Source of the DNA: an uncultured Bdellovibrionales bacterium
GTDB lineage: Bacteria > Bdellovibrionota > FAC87 > UBA2466
Direction: 5' to 3'
Assembly: GCA_937903155.1 (NCBI GenBank)
Contig: CALCZU010000119.1
Span: 18,111-82,110, forward strand
DNA length: 64,000 nt
Part shown: positions 26,991 to 36,002 of the stretch, one piece after another
Position numbering within the stretch: position 1 is the stretch's first letter
Layout: each line of letters starts with the position of its first letter
Translations under genes and position numbers: made by a program
Notes under the pieces: generated by a model
Databases searched by the model: none
What the model was told of the DNA's origin: nothing
Seen by the model: only the letters and a program-made list of their open reading frames with translations

Positions 26991-27656
26991 TTATTCTTCG
27001 TGATAACGCCAGGTAGGTACGTTCGGGAGATAGGAGCCCTGATAGTAAGCCTCGGCTCCTAAGAGGTTTTTCATCTTCTTCAAAGCAGCTCGACGAACTT
27101 CAACGTAGAAGAAGGGACAGCGAGCCTCTTGCACCGCCAACCAAAATCGATACAAGTAATCGGTTTCTGTCAGCGTCTCACGATAAGTGTCAGACCTGTC
27201 CTTATTTAATTGAGATTCACTGACAATGTGCTGTCTGAATCTACGATTAAACTTAATCAGCCGGGCAATCTCGTCTCTCGAAGGAAGTCTTTCGGCTTCC
27301 GCTAGTAGAGGTTCACCCAAAAATTTTTCATATCGCTCGTGCATGCGCTGAACATGTCGAAAGAAAAATTTATGATCCACGAAATAAAAATTTGTTTCTC
27401 GAGGATCTAAAATCTCCATTTTGATAGCGGCTTTTTGCAAAGCCAGACGCAATCCTTCACTCTCAAGACTCGTCACCCAATCTTCGGCATCATCCTTTAA
27501 AGGGAGGCGAATCAATTGCTGAGCCATCGCCTCATCACCCATGACCGCGGGCATCGTGTTTTCAGAGTTCCCCCAACCCATCAAAGAAAACACGAGCCCA
27601 AAAAACATCATTCTGCGACGACAGAAAAATTTTGATTTGCCTCTTTGTTCGTTCAT
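26991..27656 (-). CDS. Probable exported protein of unknown function
   Basis: The 221-residue product has a hydrophobic segment at residues 16-30 (MMFFGLVFSLMGWGNS) behind a basic N-terminus, likely a signal peptide or anchor. The rest is charged and helical (FRHVQRMHERYEKFLGEPLL, DYLYRFWLAVQEARCPFFYVE), ending in NVPTWRYHEE. No Shine-Dalgarno is seen for ATG 27656, so the start could be at either methionine of the MM pair. No family recognised. It diverges from the astacin gene across a short region with a GTGTCA-N7-TGACAC palindrome at 27689-27707. Confidence 0.62.
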   Translation of the reverse strand: MNEQRGKSKFFCRRRMMFFGLVFSLMGWGNSENTMPAVMGDEAMAQQLIRLPLKDDAEDWVTSLESEGLRLALQKAAIKMEILDPRETNFYFVDHKFFFRHVQRMHERYEKFLGEPLLAEAERLPSRDEIARLIKFNRRFRQHIVSESQLNKDRSDTYRETLTETDYLYRFWLAVQEARCPFFYVEVRRAALKKMKNLLGAEAYYQGSYLPNVPTWRYHEE

Positions 27657-27688
27657 TATTTTTTAACTAAAATAGAAATCCTCTATCA

Positions 27689-27707
27689 GTGTCAAAGGGG
27701 CTGACAC
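27689..27707. promoter_or_regulatory. Palindrome between divergent genes, possible operator
   Basis: GTGTCA (27689-27694) and TGACAC (27702-27707) form a 6-bp dyad with a 7-base spacer, in the 114-base gap between the divergent genes starting at 27656 and 27771. The spacing fits a dimeric repressor or activator site. No regulator can be named. Confidence 0.35.
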
Positions 27708-27770
27708 AACGTTGCATACAGAAGTTAAGACGACAAAAGTTGCGGTCGATCGACTTGCGCCGTAAACTCA

Positions 27771-28673
27771 ATGCAGATGCGGCAACTGATTTATTTTTTA
27801 ACTTTTGTATCGATGTGCTTGTTGATTTTGTATCTTATTTTTCGAAATCAAGATCCACAACTTCAACAGAATCCTAAAGTCTCGAGCACCGAAAAGCCTC
27901 CTGAGATTTCATCGACGGTCAAAAAAGCAAATCCCGTCATCGCCGTGACACAAAAATTTAAACCTTCAAATTCAAAACCTCAAAGGAATGAACCGACCTC
28001 CGTCGTGAGTTTTGAAGTTCGAGAAGGGCTCGCGATTGGAATGGGTGATCTCATCTTAGGAACACCTGAAGATCCGGAGATTCAAACGGGCCAATTTAAA
28101 ATGTCTCCTCCAAGCAGATGGGACAAGCCCGAAATCCCGTACGTGATTTCAGACGATTTGCCGAACCCCGAGCGCGTGCGAAAAGCTCTCAGTCATATCT
28201 ACAAAAAAACAGGGGTGCAGTTCGTAAAGTATGAGAACCAACTTGACGCCCTCGTTTTTAGCAACGGAAAAGAACACTGCTTATCTATTTTAGGGCGACA
28301 GGGAGGGCTTCAGCCGATTCGTCTTGCAGCACTCTGCACATGGAAAGAGATTGTGCACGAAGTGTTGCACTCACTCGGCTTCATTCACGAACAATCACGC
28401 GCGGACAGAGATCAATATGTGAGAGTTCTTTGGGAGAATATTGAAGACAAGTACAAACCACAATTCGACATCTTGTCAGAAGAATTCTTAGGTTCGATTA
28501 AACATAGCGCTTTCGACTATCATTCGGTCATGATTTACGAGCCCACCGCGTTCGCAAAAACAAAGGGGACTGCTACCCTGCAATCAACGACGAGCGAACT
28601 CATTGCACCGTCAGAGAACGGCCTCAGTCCTCGTGATATCGAAAGAGTCAAATCGCTTTTCAACTTGAACTAG
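27771..28673 (+). CDS. Astacin-type zinc metalloprotease, membrane-anchored
   Basis: The 300-residue protein has an N-terminal hydrophobic segment (residues 6-24), a Pro/Ser/Thr/Lys linker and a C-terminal M12A domain. The signature HEVLHSLGFIHEQSR (H196, E197, H200, H206) binds zinc and holds the catalytic Glu, and the Met-turn SVMIYEP (252-258) supplies the conserved Met and Tyr. FDYHSVMIYEP matches the astacin FDYxSVMHY box except for the His. Likely a periplasmic or surface endopeptidase. The anchor could be an uncleaved signal. Confidence 0.92.
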   Translation: MQMRQLIYFLTFVSMCLLILYLIFRNQDPQLQQNPKVSSTEKPPEISSTVKKANPVIAVTQKFKPSNSKPQRNEPTSVVSFEVREGLAIGMGDLILGTPEDPEIQTGQFKMSPPSRWDKPEIPYVISDDLPNPERVRKALSHIYKKTGVQFVKYENQLDALVFSNGKEHCLSILGRQGGLQPIRLAALCTWKEIVHEVLHSLGFIHEQSRADRDQYVRVLWENIEDKYKPQFDILSEEFLGSIKHSAFDYHSVMIYEPTAFAKTKGTATLQSTTSELIAPSENGLSPRDIERVKSLFNLN

Positions 28674-28704
28674 TACCCACCGAGTAGGGCTACGTTATTA
28701 GTTT

Positions 28705-28830
28705 TTTCGAATGCCTCCTATTCGAAATGCATTGTCGATGACCTAGCGGACTGTAAATTTTTTAGACATCTGTAAAATACTTTCATCAATTACAGAGGTT
28801 AGGCAGTCTTTTGACTTTCGACCGTCAAAA
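28705..28830. promoter_or_regulatory. Intergenic region with two short dyads
   Basis: The 237-base gap before the lipoprotein gene holds an 8-bp dyad (TTTCGAAT 28705-28712 / ATTCGAAA 28720-28727) and a 7-bp dyad (TTTTGAC 28809-28815 / GTCAAAA 28824-28830). Neither is followed by a U-tract in the right orientation, so operator or mRNA structure is more likely than termination. I see no gene here. Confidence 0.3.
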
Positions 28831-28910
28831 TCTGAGCTCAAAATCTTAGGCAGTTGTGTGCACTTTGTAAGTAAAGACAGCTGGTATACACCTTGCTTTA
28901 ATATCCATCG

Positions 28911-29819
28911 ATGACACTCAAAAAATTCATTTTAATCTTCGGAATATTTAACTTGATTTCGCTCCTCTCGGGATGCGGGGGCGGCGGAGGATTGAAATAT
29001 GCTCAAACGAGCGGGACTTCCACTTCATCCGGATCCGTGACGTCAGGAACTTCCGGCACAACGATTAGTCCTACCACTCTTACAGGTTCTGCAACGACCG
29101 GCACTGTCATCGGAACGACTACAACGACGACTACGACAACCGCAGCAGCTCTTTCTGGAGTGTTGATGACGGGGGTCTCTTACACGAGTTTAAACCAACA
29201 AACGTCTGCCCTTCCGGTAGATGTCGGTAATTTGAATGCCTCCAATGCTTGGATCCTCGGAAATGCGATGGCCTCACGACTCGGTCGAAAAACTTACACA
29301 GACGCGATTTGTAATATCTCCGCAAGAAGTGCTGCCAATGCATCGGGTGAAGTTTCTTGCTTCAGAAATGCAAAAACTTATGAAGAGCTTCTACAAACTG
29401 TCGCCGCGAAAGCAGGGATTGCACTTCCTTCGACTACCTCTTACGGAATCACGGATTTTACTTTATTTGGCGCCGTCACAAAATATTGCCAGCTCGACGG
29501 TTTTGCCGCAGGGATTGTGAACGAATACAACGCCGCCGCTAAAAAGATTCAATTTGCGTGCGTTCCTTCTGCTGGGGTCACGGTATTTAATGGTTTAACC
29601 ACCTATCAGATTATTAATCTTCTTTATATGAATGCAGAACCTTTAGTGGCCATCGAAAGCGCCTTTGTCAGCAATACCAATCCAACGATTCCTCTCTATG
29701 CGAACATGGCACTCGCTTCGTATTGCAAACCGAAAGGCCTTAAAGCTTCTGGAATTGTAAACATTCGAACGGTCGGCGGAGAACTCGTCTTCGACGGAAT
29801 CTGTGCCACTGCCCCGTAA
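28911..29819 (+). CDS. Lipoprotein with Thr/Ser/Gly low-complexity linker
   Basis: The 302-residue product has a lipobox (LISLLSGCGGGGG, lipidated Cys at residue 22), then about 55 residues of almost only Thr, Ser, Gly and Ala, including a nine-threonine run. The linker likely works as a flexible stalk lifting the folded part off the membrane. The folded C-terminal part (about residue 85 on) has a repeat-like pattern: two similar segments with NASNAWILGNAMASRLG and TTSYGITDFTLFGAVTKYC, and six to seven cysteines. No family recognised. Confidence 0.75.
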   Translation: MTLKKFILIFGIFNLISLLSGCGGGGGLKYAQTSGTSTSSGSVTSGTSGTTISPTTLTGSATTGTVIGTTTTTTTTTAAALSGVLMTGVSYTSLNQQTSALPVDVGNLNASNAWILGNAMASRLGRKTYTDAICNISARSAANASGEVSCFRNAKTYEELLQTVAAKAGIALPSTTSYGITDFTLFGAVTKYCQLDGFAAGIVNEYNAAAKKIQFACVPSAGVTVFNGLTTYQIINLLYMNAEPLVAIESAFVSNTNPTIPLYANMALASYCKPKGLKASGIVNIRTVGGELVFDGICATAP

Positions 29820-29820
29820 A

Positions 29821-30747
29821 TTATTCCTTATCTGAAAAACACCGCCCGAACGGTTTCTCCTCATTCAAAGCATAGGGACAATACGCTTGAGGCCTTAGAC
29901 TAATAACCACTCTCAACCTCGCACACGCTTCTGATTTTGCAGGTAATTCAAAGTTTGCAGGCTTTTTGGTGGGATAAAAGCTCCGACACTTCGGACTCTC
30001 GCTCGAATTGCAGCGGCATTCATACAAAAGTTCTAAATCCTTTGGAACACAGTAATCCGAACCTCGTCCTTCGTTGCCGGAAGGACTGACCACTGCAATC
30101 AGATTCATCTTCTCTCTCTCAAAACGAAGCTTTCTCTGTCCGAGTGAACCTCCCGTGCCTTTCACATCGACGTGACAGCCACTGCACTTATGAGTGTCGT
30201 GCCAAACTGCGGTTTCGGTGTTTCCCTTTTTGATTCGAGTATAACGTCCGACCCAGTCGGTGGGAAAATCCGGATTTTTTAAATTTAAAACGTGATCAAA
30301 TTGAAAAAGGCTTTTTCGAGGAAATGGAAAATCTAGAAGAAGAATTCCTTCACTAGCCGAAAGCACTCCAAATCCTCCACCCACTGAGTCTTTTAAATCC
30401 TGATCGGCCGTCTGTTTCAAAACCGCCATCTCAAGCGAGTTTTTTTCGAGATTAAAAGTGAGGAGAGAACATTCTGTTCGAACAAAAATTCGAGGGTCGT
30501 GAAATCCTAATGAGCGCTGAAGGCTGCTGCTAAATAAAGCACCGACCGCTGTACCCTTCGGAATTTTCAGAGCCGTTAAAACTTCCGAAACCTCTTGGCT
30601 TTGGTTGGCGGCGGTTAAAACTTTTTCAATCATTTTTTCAGGGTGAGTGCAGTCTTCTTTTGTGTACTGCTCGACAGAAACACACGTCGCAAAGACGCTT
30701 AGATTTAAAAACGCGGCAAGATAAAACCCAAACAGAACCCTCATCAC
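29821..30747 (-). CDS. Secreted protein with CxxCH heme-binding-type motif
   Basis: The 308-residue protein has a signal peptide (RVLFGFYLAAFLNLSVFA) and many cysteines. HDTHKCSGCHVDVKGTGG contains a CxxCH sequence, the attachment site of c-type heme, with two further upstream histidines. No distal Met ligand can be assigned with confidence. The N-terminal part resembles no family I know. It could be a mono-heme periplasmic protein or a Cys-rich protein with a chance CxxCH. It converges on the lipoprotein gene with 1 nt between stops. Confidence 0.68.
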   Translation of the reverse strand: MMRVLFGFYLAAFLNLSVFATCVSVEQYTKEDCTHPEKMIEKVLTAANQSQEVSEVLTALKIPKGTAVGALFSSSLQRSLGFHDPRIFVRTECSLLTFNLEKNSLEMAVLKQTADQDLKDSVGGGFGVLSASEGILLLDFPFPRKSLFQFDHVLNLKNPDFPTDWVGRYTRIKKGNTETAVWHDTHKCSGCHVDVKGTGGSLGQRKLRFEREKMNLIAVVSPSGNEGRGSDYCVPKDLELLYECRCNSSESPKCRSFYPTKKPANFELPAKSEACARLRVVISLRPQAYCPYALNEEKPFGRCFSDKE

Positions 30748-30835
30748 CTTCCCCTTTAACCATTCACGTATACTTGAATTTGAGAAAGAGACTCAAGCAC
30801 TTTCGGTAAGTATCGAAGATGAAAGAATTAACAGC

Positions 30836-30867
30836 AACTTCCCTTCCATGTGAGCAGAAGGGAAGTT
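30836..30867. terminator. Hairpin terminator downstream of the small secreted protein gene
   Basis: An 11-bp perfect stem (AACTTCCCTTC / GAAGGGAAGTT) around a 10-base loop lies 14 nt past the stop of the minus-strand gene at 30881. The T-run is better on the plus strand (AAGTTTTTAAG), so it may work in both directions. Confidence 0.55.
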
Positions 30868-30880
30868 TTTAAGATAAGAA

Positions 30881-31156
30881 TTAGAGTTCGGCGCAGCCGC
30901 CGAGATCGACAAGTTTTTCGGTTGTCATGTACAGGTAAGATTTATCTTTAATTTTTACGACGTATGCCTTCGCTGGCTTGTTTGCAGCAACTCCTTTGCA
31001 AACAGTTTTTTCAGCGATGCTCTGAAGGGACTGTTTATGAACTTGAATGACTTTGTCGGCTTTCAAAAATTTTGCGACGTCTTCTTCGTCAAAATTTTCA
31101 ATCGCCATGCTATTCAATCCTAGAAACGCGATTACTGTGCAGAATAATAGTTTCAT
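30881..31156 (-). CDS. Small secreted protein of unknown function
   Basis: A 91-residue product with a signal peptide (MKLLFCTVIAFLGLNSMA), AAGGAG 6 nt upstream of ATG, and a mature part of about 72 residues holding two cysteines (KTVCKGVAA and the penultimate LGGCAEL). They may pair in the periplasm. No family recognised. It is a single gene with its own terminator. Confidence 0.75.
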   Translation of the reverse strand: MKLLFCTVIAFLGLNSMAIENFDEEDVAKFLKADKVIQVHKQSLQSIAEKTVCKGVAANKPAKAYVVKIKDKSYLYMTTEKLVDLGGCAEL

Positions 31157-31312
31157 TTTTTACTCCTTAGTTACTTCAAGAAACTCGTTATGAGCTTCTC
31201 TCTATGACGCATAACGGTTCTGAAAATCCGGCACAAGTTGCAAGGAGGGGAATAAGAAATATTGGTCCAGAACTCTTGGACCGGCCGTCGTACCATCGGT
31301 CAAAAAGCTTCT

Positions 31313-31400
31313 GTCATTGCGAGGGTGCGCAGCACCCGCGGTAACCTTCCCAGTTCGGCACACAAAGGTTGCCGCGGGTGCTGCGCACCCTCGCAATGAC
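31313..31400. repeat. Dispersed palindromic repeat, family 1, paired copies (C)
   Basis: Two 36-base arms (31313-31348 and 31365-31400) form an inverted pair with one mismatch around a 16-base spacer. Each arm begins or ends with GTCATTGCGAGGGTGCGCAG, a variant of the family core. It lies between the small secreted gene and hmgA, 18 nt past the hmgA stop, so it may stabilise or terminate the hmgA mRNA. Confidence 0.9.
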
Positions 31401-31418
31401 GGCCCGATAAAGTTTTTT

Positions 31419-32717
31419 TCAACTTCCTTCAAAATTTTTCTTTAGCCCCTTCCAGCAGTCTAGGTAATTTTTTTGCAGGAGTGGGGTCGTCATTGCAAAT
31501 GGAGTGGGACGGAAGACGAGATTGCTTTCGAACATGAATGCGAGCGTGTTGGCGTAGTACTCGGGCTTTAACTCTGCACCAGAAGCTTTTTCAAAGCTTT
31601 CCGCGTCGGGGCCGTGAGCGCTCATCGAATTGTGGATCGATCCTCCGCCGGGAACAAAGCCCTCGCCTTTCGCATCGTAGGCGCCGACGATCAGGCCCAT
31701 ATACTCACTCATAAAATTTCGGTGATAGTAAGGGGGTCTAAATGTATTTTGCGCGACCATCCAGCGGGGCGGAAAGATCACAAAATCCACATTCGCTTGT
31801 CCTGGAATTTCAGAGGGCGAAGTTAAAACAGTGAAAATTGAAGGGTCCGGATGGTCAAAACTAATGGACCCCACCGTGTTAAAAAGATCGAGGTCGTATT
31901 TATACGGAGCGTAATTTCCCCACCAGGCGACGACATCTAAAGGAGAGTGATCCAGTTCACAGTCCCAAAGTTCCCCTTGAAACTTTGTGACTAGTTTAAA
32001 TTTACCTTCCTGATCTTCAAAATGAGCGACCGGTGAAAGAAAATGTCTGGGGTTTGCCAGCGAGTTTGCCCCAATCGGTCCTAGGTCCGGCAAACGGAAC
32101 GGCGCGCCATAATTTTCGCAGATGTAACCTCTGCAAAACTTCTCTTCATTAGAGAGCGGTTCTACTTTAAACTTCAAACCTCTTGGCACGACGAGTAATT
32201 CTTTGGGCGCCGCTTCGACAATGCCGCATTCAGTCAAAACTTTCAGAGTTCCTTTTTCAGGGAGAAAGAGCATGTCGCCATCGGTGTTACAAAAATATCG
32301 ATTCCCCATCGATTGGTTAAAACTATAAAGATGAACCGCACACCCTTTATGAGATTCCACATCGCCATTTCCGGCGAGAGTCGTTGTTCCGTCGATAAAA
32401 TCCACTTGTTTTGTCGGAGCTGAAAGCGGGTCCCACCGCATCTGGCTTGGCGGAACAGGCATTTCGGAGAAAGGTCCGCTTCTCCAACTGCCCATCGGAA
32501 TCAATCGATACGGTGAATGCAAAACCGAAGGACGAATTCGATAAAACCAAGTTCTTAAATTTTGATGCCGTGGCATCGTAAAAGAAGTTCCCGAAAGTTG
32601 TTCGGCGTACAAACCTAAGTCTGACTTTTGTGGAGAGGTTTGATTTTTTGGAAGAGCCCCCGCCAAAGCTTCTGATTCAAAATGATTTGCGAATCCGGAT
32701 TGGTATTGAATTTTCAT
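31419..32717 (-). CDS. hmgA: Homogentisate 1,2-dioxygenase
   Basis: HmgA opens the ring of homogentisate in tyrosine/phenylalanine catabolism, using Fe(II). Family stretches: YQSGFANHFESEALAGALP, LSGTSFTMPRHQNLRTWFYR, EFMSEYMG-type RNFMSEYMGLIVGAYDAK and the metal-site region GGGSIHNSMSAHGPD. The start at 32717 is chosen because AAAGGT lies 7 nt upstream; 12 in-frame residues before it are not conserved. The protein is 432 aa. No other homogentisate genes are beside it; a pterin dehydratase gene of the phenylalanine hydroxylase pathway lies at 48949-49281. Confidence 0.96.
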   Translation of the reverse strand: MKIQYQSGFANHFESEALAGALPKNQTSPQKSDLGLYAEQLSGTSFTMPRHQNLRTWFYRIRPSVLHSPYRLIPMGSWRSGPFSEMPVPPSQMRWDPLSAPTKQVDFIDGTTTLAGNGDVESHKGCAVHLYSFNQSMGNRYFCNTDGDMLFLPEKGTLKVLTECGIVEAAPKELLVVPRGLKFKVEPLSNEEKFCRGYICENYGAPFRLPDLGPIGANSLANPRHFLSPVAHFEDQEGKFKLVTKFQGELWDCELDHSPLDVVAWWGNYAPYKYDLDLFNTVGSISFDHPDPSIFTVLTSPSEIPGQANVDFVIFPPRWMVAQNTFRPPYYHRNFMSEYMGLIVGAYDAKGEGFVPGGGSIHNSMSAHGPDAESFEKASGAELKPEYYANTLAFMFESNLVFRPTPFAMTTPLLQKNYLDCWKGLKKNFEGS

Positions 32718-32875
32718 AGGGGTACCTTTTGGTTGACTAGGGTCGATCCCCAATTTAAAAGATTACTCGTCTATAAACAATTTTTTTTTAATTATGGTGA
32801 ATCTTTCTCCAATTTTAGCTTCTCATCGTTTACAATTCCTTGAACGGCAAATGACAGCTTTAGGGGTATCAACTC

Positions 32876-33661
32876 ATGGAACATAAATACGGTTACTGGT
32901 TACCACCCAATATTTCTGCTCACGGAGCAGGAATCGATCAACTTATTACTTTTCTGCACTACTTTATGGCGGTGCTTTTCATTGGATGGGGTATCTACCT
33001 TGTCTACTGTTTGATCGCATTTCGAGAACGTCCGGGACATTCGGCGGACATTACTCCAAAACATTTCGGAGTTCCTAAGTTTTTGGAAATCGGAATCGTG
33101 CTCATCGAAGTCTGTTTGCTGGTTTTCTTCTCCTATCCTATCTGGGCGAAAGTGAAGACGGAGTTTCCAAACGAAAAAGACGCGATCCGAATTGATGTCA
33201 CGGCAGAACAATTTGCTTGGAACATCCATTATCCTGGAAAAGATGGTGTATTCGGAAAAACTTCCATCGAAAAAATCGACGGAACCAATCCGATTGGAAT
33301 CGACCGTGAGTCCGCAGAAGGCAAAGACGACCTTTTAGTACTCAATGAAATGAAAATCCCCGTCAATAAACCGGTGATTGTCACGTTGCGATCAAAAGAC
33401 GTGATCCACAGTTTTGCGATTCCCGTGATGCGCGTGAAACAAGACGCCATCCCCGGAATGGATATTCCGATTTGGTTTGAAGCAAAAGAAACCGGCCAGT
33501 ACGAAATTGGTTGCGCACAGTTGTGCGGAATCGGACATTATCGAATGAAAGCAAACTTCACAGTGCTTTCACAAGAAGATTACGACAAATGGCTCGACGA
33601 AGAACACAAAGCATTGGGCTTGGAAGCAGCCCCAACTGCAGCTAGCACGGAGACAAAGTAA
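32876..33661 (+). CDS. coxB: Cytochrome c oxidase subunit II
   Basis: CoxB takes electrons from cytochrome c through the binuclear CuA centre. Two N-terminal membrane helices (about residues 25-47 and 68-90) precede the periplasmic cupredoxin domain. CuA ligands are all present: the His of DVIHSFAIPVMRVKQD and the box GCAQLCGIGHYRMKA (Cys, Glu-equivalent, Cys, His, Met). There is no C-terminal heme c domain. A/G-rich AGGGG lies 9 nt before the ATG. The stop codon shares one base with the coxA start. Confidence 0.96.
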   Translation: MEHKYGYWLPPNISAHGAGIDQLITFLHYFMAVLFIGWGIYLVYCLIAFRERPGHSADITPKHFGVPKFLEIGIVLIEVCLLVFFSYPIWAKVKTEFPNEKDAIRIDVTAEQFAWNIHYPGKDGVFGKTSIEKIDGTNPIGIDRESAEGKDDLLVLNEMKIPVNKPVIVTLRSKDVIHSFAIPVMRVKQDAIPGMDIPIWFEAKETGQYEIGCAQLCGIGHYRMKANFTVLSQEDYDKWLDEEHKALGLEAAPTAASTETK

Positions 33662-35388
33662 TGAGCGGACATGGAACTGGCGCGGGTCACGCGCACGAAG
33701 GTCATCACGAATTGCCTTTTTGGCGCAAATACATTTTTTCAACCGATCATAAAGTCATAGGTCTTCAGTACGGAATCACGGCGACGTTTTTTCTACTCTT
33801 CGGATTCGGCTTAATGCTTTTAATGCGATGGCAACTCGCATTTCCCGGCCAAGCGATTCCTGTCATTGGAAAAATGATTTCGGACGACGGAGTTTTAACT
33901 CCAGAACTTTATAATCAGTTCGGTGCAATGCACGGAACGATTATGATCTTCTTAGGCGTCGTGCCGATGGCCGTCGGAGCGTTTGCGAACTATCTCGTGC
34001 CTCTTCAAGTGGGCGCACAAGATATGGCGTTTCCAAAACTCAATAGCGCAAGCTACTGGGTGTATTTCTGCGGCGGTGTTGTAATGCTCGCAAGCTTCTT
34101 CTTCGAAGGCGGAGCAGCGGCATCAGGATGGACTTCTTATCCTCCGCTTTCAGACATCGCGAACAATGCACAATCAGTTTGGCTTGTGGGAATGGTCTTT
34201 TTGATCACGTCCTCTCTTCTGGGTGGTGTGAATACGATTGTGACAGCGATTCAGCTTCGTGCAAAAGGCTTGGGCTTTATGAACTGGCCTGTCCACGTTT
34301 GGGCGCAGGTGATTACAGCCTTCTTGTTACTTTTGGCTTTCCCGCCTCTTGAAGCTGCAGGCGTCTTGCAGTTGATGGACAGACTGGCTGGAACGAGTTT
34401 CTTCTTACCGAGTGGACTTGTCGTCAGCGGTGAACCTCTTAAAGTCAGCGGCGGTGGAAATCCACTTCTCTGGCAGCATCTTTTCTGGTTCTTAGCGCAT
34501 CCTGAAGTTTATGTTTTGATTTTGCCGGCTGTGGGAATCATCGGTGAAATCTATGTGACCAACACCCGTAAGCCTTTGTATGGATACAAAACTCTTGTGT
34601 ATTCGCTCATTTTCTTAGGGTTTATGTCTTTCATCGTTTGGGCGCATCACATGTTTATGACGGGAATGGGAGTCACTCTTTCTAACTTCTTCCAAACGAC
34701 CACCATGATCATTTCGATTCCTTCGGTGATTATTTTGACGACGTATCTCTTAACGCTGTGGGGAGGTTCTATCCGTTACAATACGGCGATGCTTTTTGCC
34801 TTAGCGTTTTTGCCGATGTTTGCGATTGGAGGTCTCACAGGACTTCCTTTAGGCTTAACGGCTTCGGATATTCATCTGCATGACACCTATTACGTTATCG
34901 GACATTTCCATTACGTGGTGGCTCCTGGAACTTTATTCGCACTAATGGGCGGAGTTTACTTCTGGTATCCCAAAATCACGGGCCGCTTTATGAGCGAGAC
35001 TTGGGGAAAAATCCATTTCTGGGGATCAATTATCGCCATTAACGGAATCTTCATGCCAATGCTCTTTATGGGAATGGCCGGAGTTTCCCGACGTTTATAT
35101 GACCAAACGGTTTACATGCACGGAGCGGCTACCCAAAACTTAAACGTTTTGATGTCAGTTTCTGCTTGGATTTTAGCTGTGATGCAAATTCCTTTTGTCA
35201 TCAATATGTTTGTCAGCTGGAAAACGGGTAAGAAATGCGAATCGAATAATCCATGGGATGCAACGACTTTGGAATGGGCTGCAACCTGCCCTCCTCCTCA
35301 CGAGAACTTTACGACTCCCGTGGAAGTCTATCGCGACCCGTATCAATTCAACACGGCAAACCAAGCCATTCCACAATTTAAAGCATAG
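33661..35388 (+). CDS. coxA: Cytochrome c oxidase subunit I
   Basis: The catalytic subunit of a heme-copper oxidase, 575 residues with about 12 helices. Low-spin heme ligand in FGAMHGTIMIFLG, the CuB/crosslinked motif HPEVYVLILPAVG, WAHHMFMTGM and the heme a3/a ligands HDTYYVIGHFHYVV are intact. The YVLILP form with the His-Pro-Glu-Val-Tyr crosslink fits A-type oxidases. It sits between coxB and coxC and has a short His-rich N-terminal cap (GHAHEGHHE). Confidence 0.97.
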   Translation: MSGHGTGAGHAHEGHHELPFWRKYIFSTDHKVIGLQYGITATFFLLFGFGLMLLMRWQLAFPGQAIPVIGKMISDDGVLTPELYNQFGAMHGTIMIFLGVVPMAVGAFANYLVPLQVGAQDMAFPKLNSASYWVYFCGGVVMLASFFFEGGAAASGWTSYPPLSDIANNAQSVWLVGMVFLITSSLLGGVNTIVTAIQLRAKGLGFMNWPVHVWAQVITAFLLLLAFPPLEAAGVLQLMDRLAGTSFFLPSGLVVSGEPLKVSGGGNPLLWQHLFWFLAHPEVYVLILPAVGIIGEIYVTNTRKPLYGYKTLVYSLIFLGFMSFIVWAHHMFMTGMGVTLSNFFQTTTMIISIPSVIILTTYLLTLWGGSIRYNTAMLFALAFLPMFAIGGLTGLPLGLTASDIHLHDTYYVIGHFHYVVAPGTLFALMGGVYFWYPKITGRFMSETWGKIHFWGSIIAINGIFMPMLFMGMAGVSRRLYDQTVYMHGAATQNLNVLMSVSAWILAVMQIPFVINMFVSWKTGKKCESNNPWDATTLEWAATCPPPHENFTTPVEVYRDPYQFNTANQAIPQFKA

Positions 35389-35397
35389 GAGCAAATT

Positions 35398-35991
35398 ATG
35401 TCGGTGATTATCCCTTACGTCGATGAACCGCACCCAATGACCGGGGTCACAAATGCCAAATTGGCGATTTGGCTTTTCTTAGCGTCCGAAGTGATGCTCT
35501 TCGGAGCTTTGTTTTCGACCTATATTATCTTGAGACATGGATCGACTCATTGGCCGTCGGGAGAACTCAATGTTCCTCTGGCTACAATCAATACCGTCAT
35601 CCTCATCACCTCTTCCGTCACAATGGTGATGGCTTGGGCTTCTTTGAAGATGAAAGAGTTCGGCAAGTTCAAAATGCACATGGCTCTGACGATTCTTCTC
35701 TCGTGCATTTTCTTGGTCGTAAAAGGCTTTGAGTACCACCACAAATTCGAAGTCGGTCACACTCCCGCTTCTCACACGTTCTACGCGATTTACTTTGCGA
35801 TGACGGGGCTTCATGGACTGCACATTCTCGGCGGGATCGCCGTGAATGCTTATCTACTCTGGCCTGGCAGCAAAATGTGGTTAACCGAACCTGAAAGATT
35901 CACCGGACGAATCGAAGTCTCAGGTCTTTATTGGCACTTTGTGGATCTAGTTTGGATTTTCTTATTTCCAATGCTTTATCTTTTACCGTAA
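35398..35991 (+). CDS. coxC: Cytochrome c oxidase subunit III
   Basis: The 197-residue product has five membrane helices and the subunit III signature: NAKLAIWLFLASEVMLFGAL at the start, GFEYHHKFEVG, MTGLHGLHILGGI and the ending YWHFVDLVWIFLFPMLYL. It starts 9 nt after coxA, with GGAG 6-7 nt upstream. It is the short five-helix form. Confidence 0.96.
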   Translation: MSVIIPYVDEPHPMTGVTNAKLAIWLFLASEVMLFGALFSTYIILRHGSTHWPSGELNVPLATINTVILITSSVTMVMAWASLKMKEFGKFKMHMALTILLSCIFLVVKGFEYHHKFEVGHTPASHTFYAIYFAMTGLHGLHILGGIAVNAYLLWPGSKMWLTEPERFTGRIEVSGLYWHFVDLVWIFLFPMLYLLP

Positions 35992-36002
35992 GAGGAGAAA
36001 AA

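Noticed and set aside
31202..31432. Minus-strand 76-residue frame between hmgA and the small secreted gene
   Set aside because: Most of it is translated palindromic repeat (arms at 31313-31400).
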